Shown: positions 30,578-39,149 of the stretch, piece after piece | Numbering within the stretch: the stretch's first letter is position 1 | How the letters are laid out: every line of letters begins with the position of its first letter | Source of the DNA: an uncultured Litoreibacter sp. | Lineage (GTDB): Bacteria; Pseudomonadota; Alphaproteobacteria; Rhodobacterales; Rhodobacteraceae | DNA: 64,000 nucleotides | NCBI GenBank assembly: GCA_947494435.1 | Contig: CANLUY010000003.1 | Coordinates: forward strand, 29,209 to 93,208 | Direction of reading: 5' to 3' | Notes under the pieces: generated by a model | What the model was told of the DNA's origin: nothing | What the model saw: the letters and a program-made list of their open reading frames with translations, nothing else | The model's database searches: none | Program-made: the position numbers and the translations under genes

Positions 30578-32952
30578 TGTTGGAGCCTCCAAAAGTCAGG
30601 CCGATCCCGGTAATCGGAACCGACGAGTTTTTCACCAGCTTCCATCCCGCCAAGGATGGTTAGGTTGTCGCCAAGAGCGCTAAGGTCTGCGTCTACGACG
30701 ACCGAGCCTTGGTCATCTCGAATGAGTGCCAAGCGAGAGTTTGTGCCTGTGCTGAGAAGGGTATCCAGCTCTTTTCCGTAGAGATTGAGCATCTGATAGT
30801 CCGAGGCATTGGCACGAATGTTGGGGAGAAGAACCTGCGTCGGCACCGCCTCAACTATGGTTTTGCCGGTACGCGTCCGTTCAAGCTGGCTAGCATACTG
30901 CGTCATCATGACAGCCACGGTGTTCTGCTTTCGAGCTGTCACCAGCCATTGCGACAAGCGTTCAGCAAAATACTCGTTGTCGAGCGCCTTCCATGCCTCA
31001 TCAATGATGATGATTGTGGGGCGGCGGTCTTCGATCTTTCGCTCAATCCGGCGGAACAAATAGCTGAGAACAGCCATCCGTTCCTTGTCGCTTTCGCTGT
31101 CTAGGATTCCGGTCAGATCGAAGCCAACCAAATCCCCATCCAGCGAAAAGGTATCTTCCAGGCTATGGCCGAAAATCCAGCCGAAACGGCCTTTGTCAGC
31201 CCATTCAAGAACGCGCTGGTTCAAGTCACCGTCATCATCCATCGACATGAAGAGTGATGCGAAGTTCTGCCAATCCCGTAGGCCCGGATCGGTAGCCTGA
31301 GCATTTTGACGAACGCACTGAACGATCCTGTTGGTTTGTGCAGGTGTGAGCGGCTTGTCTTCGCGGTAAAGCAAGGAACCGAACCAGTCGGAGAGCCATG
31401 CGATCCCGCGCTTGTCCACTTCGGTCCACAGCGGATTGAGCCCTGTGGGCATCCCGCCTTGTATCGTGGTGTAGCTGCCTCCATTGGCCCGCACGGCCAT
31501 TTCCATACCCTGCCGATAGTCGAAGACGAAGACGCGGGCGTTCGCGCGGACCGCTTGTGTCATTAGGAAGGCTGAGAAAACCGACTTACCAGACCCGGGA
31601 CGGCCCATAATCAAGGTGTGGCCGCTGGTGGGTTCTTTCTCGGGCGATCCCGCCTCGTGATAAGAGAAGCGATAAGCGCTTCTTTCAGGGGTTGGGAACA
31701 TAGAGATAATGCTTCCCCAAGGGACTTCTTGAGCCTGCTTTCCAAGTTGGGTCCGGTGAAACGGTGCAAAATCCGCGAAATTGACGTTCGTCACGGTGCT
31801 GGCGCGTAACCTCTTGGGTTGATTGCCGGGATGCTGGCTGAAGTAATGTGTGTTTGCGCCCAACCGATCGCTGATCATTGTCACACCTTCGGAGGCTGCG
31901 GCGTTCACAATCTCAGCACCCAGAGTTTCGAGCCCTTCTAGGGTGTCCGAAAACACGGTGACGACCATATGGTGGTCACCCATGCTCGCCCGTTTTGAGG
32001 CCAAATCATCGGCAAGAAACGGTAGTTGTTCTCGCGCTGAGATTTCTGCGTCATCAGTGGCCTGTCGTCGCTTGGCCTCGCGTTTGATCCTCGCAATCGT
32101 CAGGTTTGTGTTCACTGGCGTGAATGAGTGCGTGACAATCATATCGACGGGCAGGTTCAAGCCATCGAACATCGTGCAGGAGGTGTTCTGTGGATAGTCT
32201 TTAACGCTGTAGCTTTTGCCGTAGCGTTTGCCAGCAACGCCCTCAGAAAGTTCAAAGTAGTCGCCGAAGAAGGTTGCCCGCGTATTTGCAACAGAAGACG
32301 ACATGAAACCGAATTTTGACGTGTGGTAGAGTGGCAGTTCTTGTCCGGTGTTCAGTGCACCGAGAAACCCCACCAACTCACCCTTTTCAGCGGAAAGCAG
32401 TGTTGGTTTCAGTTCTGCTAGCCCGGACATAAAGATCCCGACCGCTTGGTTGAGGCGGCTGACCCGCTTTGCAGTCTCCTCGCGCAACGTTTCAGGGGAC
32501 GGCTTTCGCATGTACCGCATAAACGTCTTTGGCGGAGGGCGGTGGATTACTGTCAGCGTAAGAGTCTTGTCACGCAACCCGCTGTTTTCCATCTTAGTCT
32601 GCCAGAGGGCGTCAACCTGCGATGCAAATGTGTGTCCTTCGATGGGTTCAAGGTCCACCTTGATCGCCTTGGAAACCTTGTGAACGTAGTAGCTGAACTC
32701 TTGGCCTAGCTGTGCAATCAGGCGTGCAAAAAGGGCGCGTGTGTTGTCGAGATAGTCGTCGTCGGTTGTGTAGCTGTTCACGCCTGTAATGCGGATGCAT
32801 TGGAACAGCTCGTTGACACGCGTGCGCACCGTATGGTCGTCAACCAAGCTCACGTACGGCAACATGTGAGCCAGTTGCTTTTCGTGCTGGAACCACTTTG
32901 GCATCAGTGTCCGCTCATCCAAATCATCACGGGGCATAACTGTCTCCGCCAT
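30574..32952 (-). CDS. virB4: VirB4 secretion ATPase
   Basis: 792 residues. The N-terminal ~400 residues are the CagE/VirB4 domain; the C-terminal ATPase has Walker A MGRPGSGKSVF near residue 445 and Walker B TIIIIDEAWKALDN near residue 640, followed by MMTQYASQLERT. It energises pilin extraction and DNA transfer at the inner membrane. The start at 32952 overlaps the VirB3 end by 26 bp; Met6 (32937) is an alternative. Confidence 0.93.
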   Translation of the reverse strand: MAETVMPRDDLDERTLMPKWFQHEKQLAHMLPYVSLVDDHTVRTRVNELFQCIRITGVNSYTTDDDYLDNTRALFARLIAQLGQEFSYYVHKVSKAIKVDLEPIEGHTFASQVDALWQTKMENSGLRDKTLTLTVIHRPPPKTFMRYMRKPSPETLREETAKRVSRLNQAVGIFMSGLAELKPTLLSAEKGELVGFLGALNTGQELPLYHTSKFGFMSSSVANTRATFFGDYFELSEGVAGKRYGKSYSVKDYPQNTSCTMFDGLNLPVDMIVTHSFTPVNTNLTIARIKREAKRRQATDDAEISAREQLPFLADDLASKRASMGDHHMVVTVFSDTLEGLETLGAEIVNAAASEGVTMISDRLGANTHYFSQHPGNQPKRLRASTVTNVNFADFAPFHRTQLGKQAQEVPWGSIISMFPTPERSAYRFSYHEAGSPEKEPTSGHTLIMGRPGSGKSVFSAFLMTQAVRANARVFVFDYRQGMEMAVRANGGSYTTIQGGMPTGLNPLWTEVDKRGIAWLSDWFGSLLYREDKPLTPAQTNRIVQCVRQNAQATDPGLRDWQNFASLFMSMDDDGDLNQRVLEWADKGRFGWIFGHSLEDTFSLDGDLVGFDLTGILDSESDKERMAVLSYLFRRIERKIEDRRPTIIIIDEAWKALDNEYFAERLSQWLVTARKQNTVAVMMTQYASQLERTRTGKTIVEAVPTQVLLPNIRANASDYQMLNLYGKELDTLLSTGTNSRLALIRDDQGSVVVDADLSALGDNLTILGGMEAGEKLVGSDYRDRPDFWRLQQ

Positions 32953-33205
32953 GGATTTTTCTGTTTCGCGTGCCAGGTGTTTCTTGCAGGACCGTCATTA
33001 GGACATCTATGAAACGGGGATCCCAGTCTGCTGCTTTCCACAGAACCGGATACAGAGCTGCGCCGATGCCAAGCACCGCAAAGCTCTGTACCCAGATAAA
33101 CAATAGGGCCGTGCCGAACATCCAGACTACCGCGTACATGATTGGCAGCCCAAACAGCGTTGATGGTCGAACTAGACCTTGGAACAGAGTTGATTTCTCA
33201 GCCAC
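32927..33205 (-). CDS. virB3: VirB3 inner-membrane protein
   Basis: 92 residues from GTG at 33205 (start chosen because the ORF-track extension would overlap virB2). LFQGLVRPSTLFGLPIMYAV is the VirB3 signature at residues 8-27; two adjacent membrane segments follow. VirB3 works with VirB4 in pilus assembly. Confidence 0.85.
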   Translation of the reverse strand: MAEKSTLFQGLVRPSTLFGLPIMYAVVWMFGTALLFIWVQSFAVLGIGAALYPVLWKAADWDPRFIDVLMTVLQETPGTRNRKIHGGDSYAP

Positions 33206-33215
33206 GTCTGCGCCC

Positions 33216-33503
33216 TTATGCCCCGAAAACCGTCGCAACGATTGTTGGTGCTGCGGCAATGCCCATTAGTCCGGCCAACACCCAGATAGCTTGCCGAAGA
33301 TCAATGATGTTGAACCACCAGCTTGCGAACACCCCCATCAAAGCGAGTGTTCCAAGGACAACCCCCAATGGGCCGGTCATCGCATCTACGATCCCTTGAA
33401 AGAAGCTCACAAAGGGTGAGAGGTCGACCGACTGAGCCATTGCTGGCTCGGCTAAAACGACGAAGACCGTCAGTACAGAAATGAATAGTTGAATTGGCCT
33501 CAT
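33216..33503 (-). CDS. virB2: VirB2 pilin
   Basis: 95 residues. A signal peptide (cut after AEPAMA) and two hydrophobic helices joined by a short polar loop (SWWFNIIDLRQ) are the VirB2/TrbC pilin layout. The mature ~72-residue pilin forms the T pilus. The ATG overlaps the virB1 stop as ATGA. Confidence 0.88.
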   Translation of the reverse strand: MRPIQLFISVLTVFVVLAEPAMAQSVDLSPFVSFFQGIVDAMTGPLGVVLGTLALMGVFASWWFNIIDLRQAIWVLAGLMGIAAAPTIVATVFGA

Positions 33504-34276
33504 GAGTTTTCTCCTTCGAGCCTGTTGAATACGGCCAGCACCCGCTGGACGTGGTTTTGCGTTTCACGGTAGGGCGGGATGCCCCCGTACTGCCTGACGG
33601 CATCGGGGCCAGCGTTGTAAGCAGCCAATGCAAATCGCGCGTCGCCAAAGGTTGCCAATTGAGCGGCCAGATAACGTGCGGAGCCGTCAAGATTTGCCCG
33701 CCAATCATAAGGGTCGACGCCAAGGTCATCGGCAGTTCCCGGCATGAGTTGACCAAGGCCAATCGCGCCAACATGCGAGCGCGCATTCGGGTTGTAGGCG
33801 CTTTCGATTTCTATGTTGGAACGGAACAGCAGCCGCCATTCCGTTACCGTGAGACCGGCTGCGCGCAAACCTTGGTGGCTCGCATATCGCAAAGCGGTCT
33901 CATCTATTGCGGCAAGAATGTCAGGGCGGGGAACGGCAACGCGTGGCGCAACAGCAGCTACGCGGAATGACCCGTCGCTTGGATCTTCAGTTGCGTTGGT
34001 GTCGGATGTGGCATCGGCTCCAAAAATGGCAACTGGGGCGTCCGAATTTCCTTGGCCGATACCGTCGTTGTAATTTCGCGCAAATCTCTCTTGGGATTGC
34101 GAGGCTGAGAGCGAGCCATCGCTTTCCATCGTGAAGACCATTTGTGCCGATGCAGCATTGGCTGCGAAAAGGAAGGCTAAGAGGCTAGTCTTCCGTAGAG
34201 ATGTCTTCCGACTGAGACAGCGTGAAAGTCCAGCGCTGACCTTCGTAGACCGGGAATGCGATGACAGAGAAGCCAA
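33500..34276 (-). CDS. virB1: VirB1 lytic transglycosylase
   Basis: About 230 residues after a signal peptide (LRKTSLLAFLFAANAASA). SLT domain: FRSNIEIESAYNPNA (catalytic Glu), GAIGLGQLMPGTA, FALAAYNAGPDAV. It opens the peptidoglycan for the channel. The start is uncertain: no ATG, GTG or TTG directly precedes the signal peptide; the nearest is TTG at 34276, which would add about 25 residues and overlap the upstream gene by 92 bp, while the first ATG (34141) lies after the cleavage site. An unusual start codon or coupled initiation seems likely. Confidence 0.8.
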   Translation of the reverse strand: MASLSSHSRSTKVSAGLSRCLSRKTSLRKTSLLAFLFAANAASAQMVFTMESDGSLSASQSQERFARNYNDGIGQGNSDAPVAIFGADATSDTNATEDPSDGSFRVAAVAPRVAVPRPDILAAIDETALRYASHQGLRAAGLTVTEWRLLFRSNIEIESAYNPNARSHVGAIGLGQLMPGTADDLGVDPYDWRANLDGSARYLAAQLATFGDARFALAAYNAGPDAVRQYGGIPPYRETQNHVQRVLAVFNRLEGENS

Positions 34277-34547
34277 GGTCGATAAGGAACGAGACCAAAC
34301 CGGTGACTGTCTTGAAGGTCCTGATTTGGATATGATCCCCGGCGGTTCTGGCGCGAGCGGTGACGAGTTGTTTTTCGACACCCTCGTCGTTGACAGCACG
34401 AAGAACCCAGACGCCATGCCACACCGAATTTTTCCGGTAGGCATCCACCTTGCATACAACTTCGACGTGATATCCGGATTCAATAAGGTCTTTGAATCCT
34501 GCTTCTGTAACCACATTCGGCGCTTCTTTTGCTAAATCCATCGCCAT
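34185..34547 (-). CDS. first gene of virB operon, hypothetical
   Basis: About 120 residues from the ATG at 34547 (GGAAGAG 6 bp upstream); the ATG at 34562 is an alternative. No signal peptide. KDLIESGYHVEVVCKVDAY, then FLIDLGFSVIAFPVYEGQRW suggests an alpha/beta fold; not recognised. As the promoter-proximal gene of the T4SS operon, it could be a regulator or cytoplasmic assembly factor. It overlaps the VirB1 reading frame. Confidence 0.6.
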   Translation of the reverse strand: MAMDLAKEAPNVVTEAGFKDLIESGYHVEVVCKVDAYRKNSVWHGVWVLRAVNDEGVEKQLVTARARTAGDHIQIRTFKTVTGLVSFLIDLGFSVIAFPVYEGQRWTFTLSQSEDISTED

Positions 34548-34599
34548 AGCGCGCTCTTCCATTAGTTGGGCGCACCGAGGCATTCGCTTCGATGAGCCA

Positions 34600-34648
34600 T
34601 AGTTACAATAATACGGTTTTGTGTGCAAGATACGGTTTTGTCTTGCAT
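34600..34648 (-). promoter_or_regulatory. virB operon promoter with 19-bp tandem repeat
   Basis: On the minus strand TTGCAC (34628-34623), 17 bp, TAACTA (34605-34600) form a promoter. Two tandem 19-bp repeats starting ATACGGTTTTGT (34611-34629 and 34630-34648, differing at a few 3' positions) cover the -35 and upstream region: a probable operator. Confidence 0.6.
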
Positions 34649-34718
34649 ATACCCTAAAACCCGACGACATTAATTCGCACGCAAGCGCGAATTTCTCAAG
34701 CATTGAAGGCACAAAGCC

Positions 34719-35006
34719 ATGAAGGCATGTAAGTCAGCCGCTTTTCATACGTCTGTATTTTTGTTGATCTGTCTTTCCGGAACTGCAGCAGCTCAAACGT
34801 GTTATGCGCCACAGCGACCCTTTGTTCCGACTGATCCAGATGATGTTCAGGAGTACCGCGATCTTATTGGTCGCGACTTTGAAACATACATCGCTGACAT
34901 CCAGAGCTACTTTAGATGCCTTGAAGCAGAACGAGCGCGCGCCTTCGAAGAGGCGCACGAGGTTAGTGAAGAATATGGGAAGTTTCTTCAGATATCGGCG
35001 GAATGA
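34719..35006 (+). CDS. exported small protein divergent from virB operon
   Basis: 95 residues with signal peptide ending SGTAAAQ; the mature part has two cysteines (TCYAP, FRCLEAE) and a helical acidic C-terminus. No family recognised. It shares the intergenic region with the virB promoter, so it may be co-regulated and act in the periplasm during transfer or exclusion. Confidence 0.6.
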   Translation: MKACKSAAFHTSVFLLICLSGTAAAQTCYAPQRPFVPTDPDDVQEYRDLIGRDFETYIADIQSYFRCLEAERARAFEEAHEVSEEYGKFLQISAE

Positions 35007-35089
35007 TGCGGCAGAATTCTTTCCGCATAAGAGATGTTATGTTAAATAAGTCAGTATTGCTGACCTAAAATTTCCTATTTCTATGCATT

Positions 35090-35107
35090 TTCCAACCTTC
35101 GTTGGAA
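35090..35107. repeat. hairpin at backbone-cargo junction
   Basis: TTCCAAC-CTTC-GTTGGAA is a perfect 7-bp inverted repeat between the last transfer gene and the first cargo remnant. It could be a terminator remnant or an element end. Confidence 0.4.
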
Positions 35108-35217
35108 GCACGAGAGTTTAAAGCGCGAAGAAAAAAGTCGCCAGGTTTTAACCCAGCGACAGTTCAGGGAGGTAACCTTGCTTGGCTCCGACCATGCCAC
35201 ATGCAAAGACAGGTACG

Positions 35218-35485
35218 CGTCTACCCTTTTTGAGCCACGGTTGGATGAGCCCTCGACCCTGAAATGATCAAAGAGGTCTTAGACACCATGATTGCACTGG
35301 CCGAGGATGGCATGACCATGATTTGCGTGACGCATGAGATGGGGTTCGCACGTCAAGCAGCTGACCGTGTGATCTTTATGGATGCTGGACAGATCATTGA
35401 AGAAAACGCTCCTGACCAGTTCTTTGATGACCCTCAGTCGCCCCGAACCAAAATGTTCCTAAACCAAATTCTGGGTCACTGACCC
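35218..35485 (+). pseudogene. 3' fragment of amino-acid ABC transporter ATPase (GlnQ/AapP type)
   Basis: The frame ALDPEMIKEVLDTMIALA followed by VTHEMGFARQAADRVIFMDAG and DQFFDDPQSPRTKMF is the C-terminal third of a polar amino-acid ABC ATPase (D-loop, His-loop, family end). Upstream, CTTTTTGAGCCACGG and GATGAGCCCTCGACC look like a scrambled Walker B/D-loop with a frame break (TGA just before ALDP). Walker A and the signature motif are missing, so it is a remnant. It marks the left edge of the cargo and once belonged with the amidotransferase that follows. Confidence 0.75.
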
Positions 35486-35508
35486 CTGCACTATTGAAAG
35501 GCCCTGTA

Positions 35509-36249
35509 ATGCAACCGATCGTGGCAATCGTCGCTGATACCAGAGAGTTCGATAACGAGGACTGGCATTGCGTGCCCGACCAGTACATGACCGCGTTGAC
35601 CAAGGTCGCAAATGTCCTACCTATCTTCATACCTGCTTTAGGATCGTTCGTTGATCACGACGCCCTGCTTGATCGTGTTGATGGCGTTATGATGACAGGA
35701 TCCAAGGCCAACGTGCATCCGTCATATTATGGTCAGGAACCAGATGAACGGTTTGAGCCTTATGATCTCAGACGTGATGAAACCTCCCTTCCCCTGATCC
35801 AGGCAGCTGTTGAAAAAGGGGTGCCGATCCTTGCACTTTGCCGTGGGATTCAGGAGTTGAACGTTGCTTTTGGTGGGACAATTCGGCCGATGATCCATGA
35901 GGAAAAGGGCAGCTTGGACCATCGAGCCGCGGACGTACTGGATCGAGACAAGCAGTTTGAAATCAATCAAGATGTAACGGCGACAAAGGGCGGCTGTATC
36001 GAAGAAATACTCGGACCTGAGTTCAGAACCAACTCACTGCATAGCCAGGCAATCGCACATATCTCTCCAAGATTGGTTGTCGAGGCGACCGCATCGGACG
36101 GCACAATCGAAGCCGTGTCCGTCAAAGATGCGAAGGCCTTTGCTGTAGGCGTACAATGGCATCCGGAATATTGGTCGGAGACCGACAGCACCTCTCGGAA
36201 GCTGTTTGAGACCTTTGGAAATGCTGTGCGTCAAAGGGTTCTTGGGTAA
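35509..36249 (+). CDS. class I glutamine amidotransferase-like hydrolase (PuuD-like, peptidase C26)
   Basis: 246 residues from the ATG at 35509. Catalytic nucleophile in LALCRGIQELNVAFGG (near residue 113), oxyanion region GVMMTGSKANVHPSYYG, and the His-Glu pair in VGVQWHPEYW near the end: the gamma-glutamyl-gamma-aminobutyrate hydrolase family. It cleaves gamma-glutamyl amides in putrescine or related amine degradation. The nearby ABC fragment suggests it was the last gene of an uptake-degradation operon; it now lacks a visible promoter. Complete. Confidence 0.8.
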   Translation: MQPIVAIVADTREFDNEDWHCVPDQYMTALTKVANVLPIFIPALGSFVDHDALLDRVDGVMMTGSKANVHPSYYGQEPDERFEPYDLRRDETSLPLIQAAVEKGVPILALCRGIQELNVAFGGTIRPMIHEEKGSLDHRAADVLDRDKQFEINQDVTATKGGCIEEILGPEFRTNSLHSQAIAHISPRLVVEATASDGTIEAVSVKDAKAFAVGVQWHPEYWSETDSTSRKLFETFGNAVRQRVLG

Positions 36250-36508
36250 CCTGCCTTAGGAGCCGATCTAAGTCATATTGGTTTATGCGAGAAGTTGGGT
36301 TCAATGGACGCTCACTCCAAAAATTGGGGCAGTGCTTCGATGCATTGGCATTCGCCCAGTGAACGTCGAGGACAGGACTGATTTGCAGGCCACGACAAAA
36401 ACCGACGCGAATTCCATCCAATGACCGCAGTGGGGATGATTAACTCCCCATTTGGGAATGTCCTTGGTCAACAAGGTTTCGAGGTAAATTCGCGCGGATA
36501 GCGCTCTG
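36250..36508. other. non-coding stretch
   Basis: No supported gene. Minus-strand frames of 80-100 codons cross the region, but their products are not recognisable; an old IS remnant cannot be excluded. Confidence 0.35.
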
Positions 36509-36524
36509 TCCAAAACGCTTCGGA
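36509..36524. promoter_or_regulatory. LacI-family operator O1 (imperfect)
   Basis: TCCAAAACGCTTCGGA matches the perfect palindrome TCCGAAGCGCTTCGGA found at 37698 and 37729 at 14 of 16 positions. It lies about 100 bp before the lacI-type gene, suggesting autoregulation. Confidence 0.65.
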
Positions 36525-36620
36525 TTGAATTTCTCACCAAATAGCTCTACGTCTCTTGATCTTACGGGGGCACCATCTGGAAAGGTTAGATGGCGTCATG
36601 AAGACAGCGTTTTGGTGACC

Positions 36621-37646
36621 ATGATTACAATCAAAGACATCAGCCAGCATATCGGCCTTTCCATGACGCAAGTAAGCCGTGCTTTGAATGGCCATTCTGA
36701 CGTCAACGAAAAGACCATGAAGCGTGTGCAAGATGCTGCGGCTGAACTTGGCTACTCTGCCAATCTTTCAGCGCGGATGCTTGCGACCGGCAAAAGCGGC
36801 ATGGTCACATTGATCCGTGCTGGTCGACTAACGAGCACAGAAGATGCGGCCAATCTGGAAACCATCTCCGGCCTGTCCGAAGAGTTCTATCGGCGCGGCA
36901 AACAGTTCGCTTTGAACATGCTCCCACCTAAAGTCGACCCCGTGCCAGTGTACAAACAGGCGGCTGCGAGCGGAACGTTCGGCGGTTTCGTTTTGATCGA
37001 TACGCAATTCGAGGATAGCCGGATTCCACTACTGGAAAGTTTCAATGTCCCCTATGTGGTTTACGGACGTGCTGAACTTGCGCCTCAGCATGCCTTTTAT
37101 GACATCGACAATTTTGATGTTCTCAAACAGCATGTCGAATACCTCGCAAGCCAGGGACACAAGAGAATCGGATTCCTCAACGGCGTCGCTGGCAACGCCT
37201 ATGCCAAGTATCGACTGGACGGATACCAGTCAGCGCTGAGAGCTCTTGGTCTGACCTACAACGAGCGGGATGTTGTCCATGGCCCTATGACTGAACAACG
37301 CGGCATGACAGCGACAGTTCAGATGATGGGAGACGAGGCTGATCGACCGACGGCACTGATCTGTGGGAATGTTCAATTGGCCAGAGGCGCCTACACCGCT
37401 TTGAGTGCTTTGCATTTATCGATCCCTGAAGATGTCTCCGTAACCGCACATGATGATGTGTACGTGAATGTCAGACCCTCTTCCTTTTTCCCTGGTCTAA
37501 CTGTCACGCAATCAGCGTTTCAGAAGAGTTGGGGGCACCTGGCGGGGATCCTTTGTGATATGATTGAAGGCAAGGACGGCGACCGCCAAGTCATTGAAAA
37601 CTCTGAACTGATCATTCGAGCGTCGACTGCGGAACCTCGAACTTAG
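36621..37646 (+). CDS. LacI-family transcriptional regulator of sugar operon
   Basis: 341 residues from the ATG at 36621. N-terminal LacI HTH and hinge (IKDISQHIGLSMTQVSRALNG, NEKTMKRVQDAAAELGYSANLSARML), then a periplasmic-binding-protein-like sensor domain to residue 340. A sugar, probably imported by the adjacent transporter, should release it from the TCCGAAGCGCTTCGGA operators before itself and before the transport operon. The ORF-track start adds 32 residues with no support. Similar to AglR/ThuR-type regulators of alphaproteobacterial sugar ABC operons. Confidence 0.88.
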   Translation: MITIKDISQHIGLSMTQVSRALNGHSDVNEKTMKRVQDAAAELGYSANLSARMLATGKSGMVTLIRAGRLTSTEDAANLETISGLSEEFYRRGKQFALNMLPPKVDPVPVYKQAAASGTFGGFVLIDTQFEDSRIPLLESFNVPYVVYGRAELAPQHAFYDIDNFDVLKQHVEYLASQGHKRIGFLNGVAGNAYAKYRLDGYQSALRALGLTYNERDVVHGPMTEQRGMTATVQMMGDEADRPTALICGNVQLARGAYTALSALHLSIPEDVSVTAHDDVYVNVRPSSFFPGLTVTQSAFQKSWGHLAGILCDMIEGKDGDRQVIENSELIIRASTAEPRT

Positions 37647-37697
37647 TCCCGATCCAGAAAATACCTGTTGCAGTTTGCGAGACTCTGTTGCTATCTA

Positions 37698-37744
37698 TCC
37701 GAAGCGCTTCGGAAACGTTCTATCAAAATCCGAAGCGCTTCGGA
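37698..37744. promoter_or_regulatory. two perfect LacI-family operators
   Basis: TCCGAAGCGCTTCGGA occurs perfectly at 37698-37713 and 37729-37744, 31 bp (three helical turns) apart, upstream of the ABC operon. The CG-centred palindrome is typical of LacI/GalR regulators; the spacing allows cooperative binding or looping. Confidence 0.85.
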
Positions 37745-37805
37745 TTTTCTTTGAAGTCCGAAAAGGGAGGGGAGGCATAACCCCCGATCAACGTGGAGGA
37801 GTACA

Positions 37806-39080
37806 ATGATCAAAATGACCAAAACAATGACCTACCTGTTGGGGGGTGTCGCTGCATCTGTAATCGCATCAACTGCGTTGGCTGATGAAATTAAGATCGC
37901 GACTGGGATCACCGGAAACGCAGCTGAAAACCTCGCAAAAATCGTCGCACCATGGGAAGAGGCAACTGGCCATACCGTAACTTTGGTGCCCATGCCGTCT
38001 TCAACAACCGACCAATTCAGCCAATTCCGGCTGTGGTTGGCTGCCGGAAACTCGGACATCGATCTCTATCGAACTGATGTGATTTGGGCGCCACAATTGG
38101 CCGACCAGTTCATTGACTTGTCTGAAGCCGCTGGCGATCTTGTCAATGAACACTTTCCGTCCGTGATCGAAAGCCAGACTGTGAATGGCAAGCTTGTTGC
38201 ATTGCCTATGTTTACAGCCGCACCTGCCCTGTACTATCGCACGGACTTGCTTGAGAAGTACGACGCCGAAGTCCCGACCACTTGGGAAGAGCTCTCTGCA
38301 ACAGCGCAAAGAATTCAGGACGCAGAGCGCGCCGCTGGCAAAGACGATATGTGGGGCTTCGTTTGGCAGGGTAACGCCTATGAAGGTCTGACCTGCAATG
38401 GGTTGGAATGGGTGAAGTCGTTTGGTGGTGGTCAAATTATCGAACCCGACGGGACGATTTCCATCAACAATCCGGCTGCTATCGCTGCTGTTGAACTGGC
38501 TGCAAGCTGGGTCGGAACCATCACTCCCGAGGGCGTCCTCGCATATCAAGAAGAAGAGTCCCGTGGTGTTTGGCAAACAGGTAACTCTGTTTTCATGCGC
38601 AACTGGCCGTACGCCGTAAATCTTGGAAACAGCGACGATAGCGCTGTGAAAGGGAGCTTCGGCGTTGCACCTCTACCTAGTGGCGGCGATCATGATGGCA
38701 GTGCCGCAACTCTTGGTGGCTGGAACATCGCCGTTTCGAAGTACTCGGAAAACCAGGACGCGGCGACCTCTTTGGCCCTGTATTTGGGTGGTGCGGAAGC
38801 GCAGCGTATCAGCGCTATGTTAACTGGTAGGCTTCCCACGATCACGGCACTCTATGATGATGCTGAAGTCCTTGCTGAGGTGCCAATCATGGAGCAGTGG
38901 AAGGACGTTTTCCTCGAAGCGGTTCCACGTCCATCCGCTCCGACTCAAGGCGCTTACAATGAGGTGTCTTCGAAGTTCTGGTCTGCTGTCCACAATACGC
39001 TCTCTGGCGAGGGAAGTGCCGCGGATAATCTGGAGCTGCTCGAAGCCGAGCTGACAGATTTGCGCGGCGATAGCTGGTAA
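37806..39080 (+). CDS. sugar ABC transporter substrate-binding protein (ThuE/MalE type)
   Basis: 424 residues. Signal peptide to about residue 26 (ASVIASTALADE), then a family-1 solute-binding fold: WEEATGHTVTLVPMPSS, ALPMFTAAPALYYRTDLLEKYD, FVWQGNAYEGLTCNGLEW. The last block is typical of trehalose/maltose/sucrose binding proteins of Rhizobiales (ThuE, AglE-like). It delivers a disaccharide-type sugar to the permeases that follow. First gene of the LacI-controlled operon; SD GGAGG. A terminator-like hairpin after it should make it more abundant than the permeases. Confidence 0.87.
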   Translation: MIKMTKTMTYLLGGVAASVIASTALADEIKIATGITGNAAENLAKIVAPWEEATGHTVTLVPMPSSTTDQFSQFRLWLAAGNSDIDLYRTDVIWAPQLADQFIDLSEAAGDLVNEHFPSVIESQTVNGKLVALPMFTAAPALYYRTDLLEKYDAEVPTTWEELSATAQRIQDAERAAGKDDMWGFVWQGNAYEGLTCNGLEWVKSFGGGQIIEPDGTISINNPAAIAAVELAASWVGTITPEGVLAYQEEESRGVWQTGNSVFMRNWPYAVNLGNSDDSAVKGSFGVAPLPSGGDHDGSAATLGGWNIAVSKYSENQDAATSLALYLGGAEAQRISAMLTGRLPTITALYDDAEVLAEVPIMEQWKDVFLEAVPRPSAPTQGAYNEVSSKFWSAVHNTLSGEGSAADNLELLEAELTDLRGDSW

Positions 39081-39093
39081 GACACCTCCCTAT

Positions 39094-39125
39094 CGGTCGG
39101 GCCTCCGGGTCCGGCCGGTTTTTCC
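39094..39125 (+). terminator. attenuating hairpin between binding protein and permeases
   Basis: CGGTCGGGCC-TCCG-GGTCCGGCCG pairs over 10 bp (two G-T) and is followed by GTTTTTCC. Partial termination here is the common way to keep binding protein in excess. Confidence 0.7.
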
Positions 39126-39149
39126 GAATTCCTGTACTAAGATAATCCC

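Noticed and set aside
36122-36540. Overlapping minus-strand ORFs near 36.3 kb as a transposase remnant
   Set aside because: No DDE or HTH motif could be recognised; left as non-coding.
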